Positions 6,533 to 11,058 of a stretch of 11,058 nt of DNA are shown one piece after another (the first letter of the stretch is position 1; every line of letters starts with the position of its first letter). The stretch is from Paracoccaceae bacterium (lineage in GTDB: Bacteria > Pseudomonadota > Alphaproteobacteria > Rhodobacterales > Rhodobacteraceae). The stretch is taken from positions 1 through 11,058 of the forward strand of contig WTIQ01000097.1 in NCBI GenBank assembly GCA_011525185.1. Direction: 5' to 3'. The notes under the pieces were generated by a model. It was not told the DNA's origin. It ran no database searches and saw nothing but the letters and a program-made list of their open reading frames with translations. A program made the translations under genes and the position numbers.

Positions 6533-6669
6533 ATCTGTTTCTTTGATGTCTGATTAATATTGCAACCGGTTGCATAACCTGTAAACTTGATGCCAGTTCG
6601 ACGCAAGCGACAATGAGTCGACTGGTTCTTTTTTCGGAACATGCATTACTCGGGAGACTTGGATCATTT
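6533..6669. promoter_or_regulatory. Divergent promoter region between the minus operon and iolD
   Basis: These 137 bases separate ATG 6532 (minus) and ATG 6670 (plus) and must carry both promoters. Weak sigma-70-like matches can be seen. On the plus strand, TTGCAA (6560-6565) and TAAACT (6582-6587) are 16 bases apart. On the minus strand, TTTACA (6580-6585) pairs with CAATAT (6557-6562, 17-base spacer) or TATTAA (6554-6559, 20-base spacer). All would overlap or flank the palindrome at 6561-6574, consistent with one repressor controlling both directions. The box matches are poor and are offered only as candidates. Confidence 0.5.
6561..6574. promoter_or_regulatory. 14-bp perfect palindrome, probable LacI/GalR-family operator
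   Basis: TGCAACCGGTTGCA is a perfect inverted repeat with a central CG, the form typical of LacI/GalR-family repressor operators (an AACCGGTT-like core). It stands in the shared upstream region of two divergent inositol operons and overlaps the candidate -35/spacer elements in both directions. No regulator gene is in the window, so the cognate repressor is inferred. An inositol- or inosose-responsive LacI-type protein encoded nearby is the natural candidate. Confidence 0.7.
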
Positions 6670-8529
6670 ATGGGATACATCCATTTAACAACAGCTCAGG
6701 CCATTATCAAATGGCTCGAAAATCAATATATCGAGATTGATGGAACAGAATACCGCGTCTGTGGTGGAGGCTTTGGGATCTTTGGCCATGGCAATGTGAC
6801 ATGTCTTGGCGAGGCCTTGAATACGCGGCGTGAAGAGCTTCCACTTTACCGTGGGCAAAATGAACAAAGCATGGGATTTGCCGCAGCGGGATATGCAAAG
6901 CAGTGGCTACGGCAACGCTTCATGTTTTGTACCGCCTCAGCTGGTCCTGGCACGCTCAATCTGGTGACAGCCGCTGCGCTGGCCCATGCCAATCGCTTAC
7001 CCATGCTTCTTTTATGTGGCGATACCTTTTTGACCCGCCTGCCCGATCCAGTCTTGCAGCAGATGGAAAACTTCAATGATCCGACCTTTGGCGCAAATGA
7101 TGCCTTTAAACCGATCACTCGGTATTGGGATCGCATCACACATCCTGCTCAGGTGATTCAATCGCTTCCAAATGCTTTGGCAACTTTGCTGGATCCCGCA
7201 GATTGCGGCCCTGCTTTCCTTGGCCTTCCCCAAGATGTGCAAGGGTGGAGCTATGAGTATCCAGAGGTCTTTTTTGAAAAGAAAGTACATCGGATCAGAC
7301 GGCAATCCCCCGACACAGAGGAGATCAAAGACGCAGCTGCGCTTTTGAAGGGGGCAAAACGCCCGCTCATTATTGCTGGCGGCGGCGTGCAGTATTCGCG
7401 TGCGACCAAAGAGTTAAACGATTTTGCCGAACACTATAACATCCCCGTCGTCGAAACCATTGCGGGGCGGGCCAATATGCTTCATGAGCATGCGCTCAAT
7501 TGCGGCCCTATCGGTGTTACGGGATCCAATTCGGCAAATGCTCTTGCAGAGAAGGCAGATGTCATCCTTGCCGTGGGAACGCGACTACAGGACTTTACCA
7601 CGGGATCATGGACAGCTTTTGCAAAAGACGCTCAGTTTGTTTCAATCAATGCAGGACGCTTTGACGCCGTCAAACATCGTGCTCTGCCTGTTGTGGGAGA
7701 CGCGAAACTCTCGCTAAATCACTTATCGGAGGCGCTCAGTTATGAAACGCCAACTGAATGGTCAGCCTTTGCCCAAGACGAGCGACGCAAATGGGACGCC
7801 TATGTAGACGAGAACATCTCATATGGTCACAATAAGCCCAATTCCTATGCGCAGGCCATTGGCGTGGTCAATGCGCTTTGTGATCCACGCGACCGCGTTG
7901 TTGCCGCCGCCGGCGGCCTGCCCGCGGAAGTGACTGCAAATTGGCGCACGCTAAATCTTGGCACTGTTGATGTCGAGTTTGGCTTTTCCTGCATGGGCTA
8001 TGAAATTGCGGGCGCATGGGGCACGCGGATTGCGCAGAGCGAACGGGAGCCCGAGAAAGACACGATCTCGTTTTGTGGTGATGGGTCATATCTCATGCTC
8101 AATTCCGATATTTACTCCTCTGTTCTCAGTCAAAAAAAGCTTATCCTGCTCGTCTTGGACAATGGCGGCTTTGCGGTCATCAATAAGCTGCAAAACAATA
8201 CGGGGAACGAGAGCTTTAATAATCTCTTTGTGGATTGCCCAACCATTCCAGAGGCCTTTGGTGTGGATTTTGTGAGCCATGCCCGCTCAATGGGGGCACA
8301 TGCCGAGAAAGTAGCGAACCCAGAGGCGCTAAAAGAGGCCTTTCAACGGGCCAAAGACAGTGAAAAGACCTATGTCATCGTGATGGATGTGGATGCCTAT
8401 GAGGGCTGGACCGCTGAAGGGCACACATGGTGGGAAGTTGGAACGCCTGAAGTGAGCGAGAATGACGCCGTGCGCCAAGGCCACAAAGACGTGGAAGCCG
8501 AACGGGTCAAACAAAGGCGGGGCGTCTAA
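6670..8529 (+). CDS. iolD: 3D-(3,5/4)-trihydroxycyclohexane-1,2-dione hydrolase (IolD), ThDP-dependent
   Basis: 619 residues, the usual IolD length. It belongs to the acetolactate-synthase-like thiamine-diphosphate family and hydrolytically opens the inositol-derived trione ring to 5-deoxy-D-glucuronate in the cytoplasm. The opening HLTTAQAIIKWLENQYIEIDG is typical of IolD. The pyrimidine-binding domain has YRGQNEQSMGFAAAGYAK with catalytic E65. The central domain begins near residue 225 (AKRPLIIAGGGVQYS). The pyrophosphate-binding domain has CGDGSYLMLNSD (GDG 470-472) and LDNGGF (N498), matching the GDG-x(25-30)-N motif. I chose ATG 6670 because the family begins just before the HLTTAQA segment; ATG 6613 would add 19 residues with no family resemblance. 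The stop overlaps the iolC start (TAATG). It is the first gene of the iolDCB-aldolase operon, downstream of the palindromic operator. Confidence 0.95.
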   Translation: MGYIHLTTAQAIIKWLENQYIEIDGTEYRVCGGGFGIFGHGNVTCLGEALNTRREELPLYRGQNEQSMGFAAAGYAKQWLRQRFMFCTASAGPGTLNLVTAAALAHANRLPMLLLCGDTFLTRLPDPVLQQMENFNDPTFGANDAFKPITRYWDRITHPAQVIQSLPNALATLLDPADCGPAFLGLPQDVQGWSYEYPEVFFEKKVHRIRRQSPDTEEIKDAAALLKGAKRPLIIAGGGVQYSRATKELNDFAEHYNIPVVETIAGRANMLHEHALNCGPIGVTGSNSANALAEKADVILAVGTRLQDFTTGSWTAFAKDAQFVSINAGRFDAVKHRALPVVGDAKLSLNHLSEALSYETPTEWSAFAQDERRKWDAYVDENISYGHNKPNSYAQAIGVVNALCDPRDRVVAAAGGLPAEVTANWRTLNLGTVDVEFGFSCMGYEIAGAWGTRIAQSEREPEKDTISFCGDGSYLMLNSDIYSSVLSQKKLILLVLDNGGFAVINKLQNNTGNESFNNLFVDCPTIPEAFGVDFVSHARSMGAHAEKVANPEALKEAFQRAKDSEKTYVIVMDVDAYEGWTAEGHTWWEVGTPEVSENDAVRQGHKDVEAERVKQRRGV

Positions 8530-9506
8530 TGTCCCTTATAGAACGCATTGCGCAAAAATCTTTTGTGGTCTTTGGTCGGGCGGGCCTTGATCTCTTTGCT
8601 GATCCTATTGGCGCACAGGCAGAAACGGCAGAGACCTTTCGCGCGGACCTAGGAGGCTCTTCGGCCAATATCTGCGTTGGCCTTTCAAAACTGGGATGCG
8701 CATCCGCTTTGGTCACTTCTGTCTCGGATGATGTGGTGGGCCGCTTTTGCCTAAATCGGCTACACCATTACAATGTTGAGACACAATATGTCACAACAAA
8801 AGCAGGCGAACACCGAACCTCTCTCGCAGTCTATGAAAGTCGATTAGAGGATTTTCAGCTCTGTTTGTACCGAAACAATGCCGTCGATTTCCAAGTCACC
8901 GATGAAGATGCAGAACGGGTCGCTTATAGCGATTATGGCGCCTTAATCACGGCGGGAACCGTTTTTGCGAGCGAGCCATCGCGCGGCTCGACCTTTCACG
9001 CCTTTGAACTGGCAAAAAAAGCAGGCTTGCCGATCATCTTTGACATCGACTATCGCCCCTATTCTTGGCCCTCCCCTGAGGTGGCCTCTGAGGTTTTGTC
9101 AAAAGCGGGGGAAGCCAGTGATCTCATTGTCGGAAATGACGAAGAATTCGGTTTTATGGCAGGAGACTACGAAAAGGGCCTAGAAAAGGCGCGTGCGCTG
9201 GCCGCACTCGGCAAGCTTGTCATTTACAAAATGGGCCAGAGCGGTGCGATCACCTTTTATGAAGGACAAGAAATCCGCACTGGAATTTACCCCGTCACAG
9301 CCATCAAACCAAACGGCGCGGGGGACAGCTTCCTCTCGGGACTGCTCGCCTCGCTTGCGCATGGCTATGATTTGAGAGAAGCAATTTTACGTGGCTCTGC
9401 CTGTGCCTCGATTGTTGTCTCAAACGCAGGCTGCGCCCCGCCTATGCCCACAACATCAGAACTTAACGCATTTCTCGCCCAGAGCGACGGACCGACACAG
9501 GTTTAA
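8529..9506 (+). CDS. iolC: 5-dehydro-2-deoxygluconokinase (IolC), PfkB family
   Basis: 325 residues. The PfkB ribokinase-like fold shows the N-terminal substrate motif DLGGSSANICVGLSKLG (40-56) and the C-terminal ATP/anion-hole motif KPNGAGDSFLSGLL (260-273), with catalytic base D266. PfkB proteins usually have DTxGAGD here; a proline in place of the DT is, as far as I recall, normal in IolC. FDIDYRPYSW (171-180) is also IolC-like. The enzyme phosphorylates 2-deoxy-5-keto-D-gluconate at O6 with ATP, preparing it for aldol cleavage by the product of the gene starting at 10354. The ATG overlaps the iolD stop by one base (TAATG), so the two are coupled. Gene order iolD-iolC-iolB-aldolase follows the reaction chain closely. 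The assignment is secure by motif and context. Confidence 0.93.
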   Translation: MSLIERIAQKSFVVFGRAGLDLFADPIGAQAETAETFRADLGGSSANICVGLSKLGCASALVTSVSDDVVGRFCLNRLHHYNVETQYVTTKAGEHRTSLAVYESRLEDFQLCLYRNNAVDFQVTDEDAERVAYSDYGALITAGTVFASEPSRGSTFHAFELAKKAGLPIIFDIDYRPYSWPSPEVASEVLSKAGEASDLIVGNDEEFGFMAGDYEKGLEKARALAALGKLVIYKMGQSGAITFYEGQEIRTGIYPVTAIKPNGAGDSFLSGLLASLAHGYDLREAILRGSACASIVVSNAGCAPPMPTTSELNAFLAQSDGPTQV

Positions 9507-9509
9507 ATT

Positions 9510-9514
9510 GGAGA
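9510..9514 (+). promoter_or_regulatory. Shine-Dalgarno of the second iolB
   Basis: GGAGA six bases before ATG 9521, in the 14-base gap after the iolC stop, supports this start. Confidence 0.65.
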
Positions 9515-9520
9515 TCCCAT

Positions 9521-10357
9521 ATGCATATTGCCCCCTTTGACAACCAAAACAAAGCGATCGTCGATATAGACGACAGCACGGTCCCGCTCAATTATTTCAA
9601 CATTGTCAAACTGAAAAAAGGCGAAACATTCCACTACCAAGTCCCAGGCTATGAAACCTGCATCGTGCCTGCAACAGGCAGCGTTGATATTGAGGTTGAA
9701 GGGCTCTCCTTTAGCGCATTAGGGAACAGAGGCGAAGATGTCTGGGATGGTGAGCCAGAAGGGGTATATATCCCCTCTGGTGCAAAGGTGAACATGACCT
9801 GTGTCTCTGAGGCCACCGAGACCTTTGTGGCGGGGGCGAAATATGACAAAGTGCTTGAGCCCTTTGATGTGCGTGAGCATGATCTCGTGCAATATGGGAG
9901 CGATGACACCAAAACGCATCGCAAAATCAAACATATTCTTGGTCAAAAGCAGCATGACAAAGTGGGCCGGCTCTTGGTGAGTGAATTGTTCACGGTTGGA
10001 CAAGGAGGATGGTCAGGCTTTCCGTCGCATAAACACGATACCAACCGCCTGCCCGATGAAACCCGCCATGATGAGACCTATAATTTTCGCTTCAAGCCAA
10101 ATTGGGGTTCTGGGCTGCAAATGCTGCAACGGGAAGATAACGCGCCAGGAGATGCCTATCACATCGTAGATGGTTCAACGATTTGCATCGATAATGGCTA
10201 TCACCCCTGTGCTGTGCTGCCTGGGTATGAAATGTATTATTTCACCATCCTCGGGGGACTGACTCAGCGCTCGCTTATTCAATATTTTCAACCCACACAT
10301 GCCTATCAAGTGGAAACAATCCCTGGCATCAAAGACATGATTGCAAAATTTAAATGA
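9521..10357 (+). CDS. iolB: IolB family 5-deoxy-glucuronate isomerase, divergent paralogue 2
   Basis: 278 residues with the IolB double-cupin layout. GGWSGFPSHKHD (162-173) supplies H170 and H172 as likely metal ligands, RHDETYNFRF (182-191) supplies E185, and DNGYHPCAVLPGYEMYYFTILGGL (from 224) supplies H228. It is in the iolDC operon, 14 bases after iolC and overlapping the aldolase gene by four bases (ATGA), which supports a core pathway role. It differs strongly from the IolB at 1412-2218. The N-terminal cupin is hard to align. The H-x-H motif is followed by an extra TNRLPDETRHD segment. The IolB QRVYTDD-type segment is replaced by LQMLQREDNAPGDAYH, and MAGP by LGGL. It may be a clade-specific IolB or a related isomerase of slightly different substrate range. 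Between the two copies, operon position favours this one for standard inositol degradation and sequence canonicity favours the other. Confidence 0.85.
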   Translation: MHIAPFDNQNKAIVDIDDSTVPLNYFNIVKLKKGETFHYQVPGYETCIVPATGSVDIEVEGLSFSALGNRGEDVWDGEPEGVYIPSGAKVNMTCVSEATETFVAGAKYDKVLEPFDVREHDLVQYGSDDTKTHRKIKHILGQKQHDKVGRLLVSELFTVGQGGWSGFPSHKHDTNRLPDETRHDETYNFRFKPNWGSGLQMLQREDNAPGDAYHIVDGSTICIDNGYHPCAVLPGYEMYYFTILGGLTQRSLIQYFQPTHAYQVETIPGIKDMIAKFK

Positions 10358-11058
10358 CGCTAGCTACACTTCGGGATGTTTTGCAACCCGCCCTGAAAGG
10401 CGGATATGCGGTTGCTGGGGTTGTGACGCTGGGATGGGAAGATATGCGCGCCTTTGTTGAGGCCGCAGAAGAAGAAGGTGCGCCCCTCATTTTGCAAGCT
10501 GGCCCAAGTTGCCGCGAACATACGCCGCTCCCCATCCTTGGGAAAATGTTCAGATATCTTGCAGAAAGCGTATCGGTTCCAGTGGTCGCCCATCTGGACC
10601 ACGGCTATACACTTGAAGATTGCAAAATAGCGCTGGACAGTGGCTTTACCTCGCTCATGTATGACGGCTCTCGAAAAGAGCTTGCGCAAAATATCGATGA
10701 AACGGCTGAGATTGCCGCAATGGCCCATGCGGCGGGTATTTCCTGTGAAGGTGAGATCGGCTTTGTTGGATATGCCAGTGGTGAAAACTCGCGCGGGACC
10801 GATCCCAAAGAAGCGGCACAATTTGCCGAGGAAACGCGTGTGGATGCGATGGCGGTCTCGGTGGGAAATGTCCATCTTCAGCAAAACAAAGAAGGCGGCT
10901 TAGACGAAGAACTGATCGCACGCATTGAGGCGGCGACACAAGTGCCCTTGGTCATTCACGGGGGATCAGGGGTGCCAATTGCCCAGCGCCAACGCCTCGC
11001 ACGGCACTCATCGATCTGCAAATTCAACATCGGCACCGAGCTACGCATGGCCTTTGGC
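10354..11058 (+). CDS. iolJ: Class II aldolase (IolJ-type, 6-phospho-5-dehydro-2-deoxygluconate aldolase), 3' end beyond window
   Basis: The frame from ATG 10354 (ATGA overlap with the iolB stop) is open for 235 codons to the window edge without a stop, so the gene is truncated by the window. Class II fructose-bisphosphate-aldolase motifs are all there: VVAHLDHGYT with catalytic D82 and zinc ligand H83, CEGEIGFVGY (131-140, E134), SVGNVHLQ with H174, IHGGSGVP (201-208) with H202, and KFNIGTELRMA (223-233) for the phosphate-binding loop. Only the last few dozen residues are missing. In an iolDCB operon the likely reaction is cleavage of 2-deoxy-5-keto-gluconate 6-phosphate to dihydroxyacetone phosphate and malonic semialdehyde. 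A general fructose- or tagatose-bisphosphate aldolase is the alternative. The GNVHLQ version of the zinc loop differs from the GTAHG form common in GatY/IolJ. Translation probably depends on coupling, as no clear Shine-Dalgarno is seen. Confidence 0.88.
   Translation, partial: MTLATLRDVLQPALKGGYAVAGVVTLGWEDMRAFVEAAEEEGAPLILQAGPSCREHTPLPILGKMFRYLAESVSVPVVAHLDHGYTLEDCKIALDSGFTSLMYDGSRKELAQNIDETAEIAAMAHAAGISCEGEIGFVGYASGENSRGTDPKEAAQFAEETRVDAMAVSVGNVHLQQNKEGGLDEELIARIEAATQVPLVIHGGSGVPIAQRQRLARHSSICKFNIGTELRMAFG

Noticed and set aside
10360..10884. Open frame of 174 codons on the minus strand
   Set aside because: It is antisense to the class II aldolase, whose catalytic motifs are all present on the plus strand. 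No recognisable protein features.
1..11058. Mobile element, CRISPR array, tRNA or rRNA gene, or defence system
   Set aside because: I saw no transposase, integrase, direct-repeat array, long terminal inverted repeats, or RNA-gene structure. All long frames are metabolic enzymes of one theme.

Overview
The window looks like part of an inositol-catabolism island from an alphaproteobacterium, most likely Rhodobacterales (roseobacter-type). This assignment rests on protein character and on the tight ATGA/TAATG-style gene packing; there is no taxonomic marker gene. Coding density is very high: nine complete genes and two genes cut by the window edges, with only two non-coding gaps longer than 100 bases.

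Layout. (1) Positions 1-3266, plus strand: the C-terminal end of an IolG-type inositol dehydrogenase, a phytanoyl-CoA-dioxygenase (PhyH) family 2-oxoglutarate/Fe(II) oxygenase, a first IolB-type 5-deoxy-glucuronate isomerase, and a membrane di-iron fatty-acid-desaturase/hydroxylase family protein resembling MocD of rhizopine catabolism. The genes overlap or nearly touch, so they are probably co-transcribed. (2) Positions 3267-3378: a convergent gap with one strong GC-rich hairpin. (3) Positions 3379-6532, minus strand: a three-gene operon transcribed as Gfo/Idh/MocA dehydrogenase, MocC/IolE-like TIM-barrel protein, second Gfo/Idh/MocA dehydrogenase. (4) Positions 6533-6669: a divergent promoter region with a perfect 14-bp LacI/GalR-style palindrome. 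(5) Positions 6670-11058, plus strand: iolD, iolC, a second and divergent iolB, and an iolJ-type class II aldolase running off the edge.

How the genes fit together. The Gfo/Idh enzymes and partial IolG would oxidise inositols to inososes. The MocC/IolE-like protein would isomerise or dehydrate the inosose. IolD opens the ring, IolB isomerises 5-deoxy-glucuronate, IolC phosphorylates, and IolJ cleaves to dihydroxyacetone phosphate and malonic semialdehyde. IolA, the transporter, the regulator and a textbook IolE are not in the window.

The unusual part is the block at 1-3266. Two unrelated oxygenases (PhyH-type and di-iron membrane type) sit with a second IolB and an IolG. With the MocA- and MocC-like genes, this resembles the logic of rhizopine (O-methyl-scyllo-inosamine) catabolism, in which an oxygenase strips a substituent before the ring enters the inositol pathway. 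My working inference is a pathway for modified inositols, for example O-methyl or amino inositols, feeding the core iolDCBJ route. The substrate cannot be read from the sequence.
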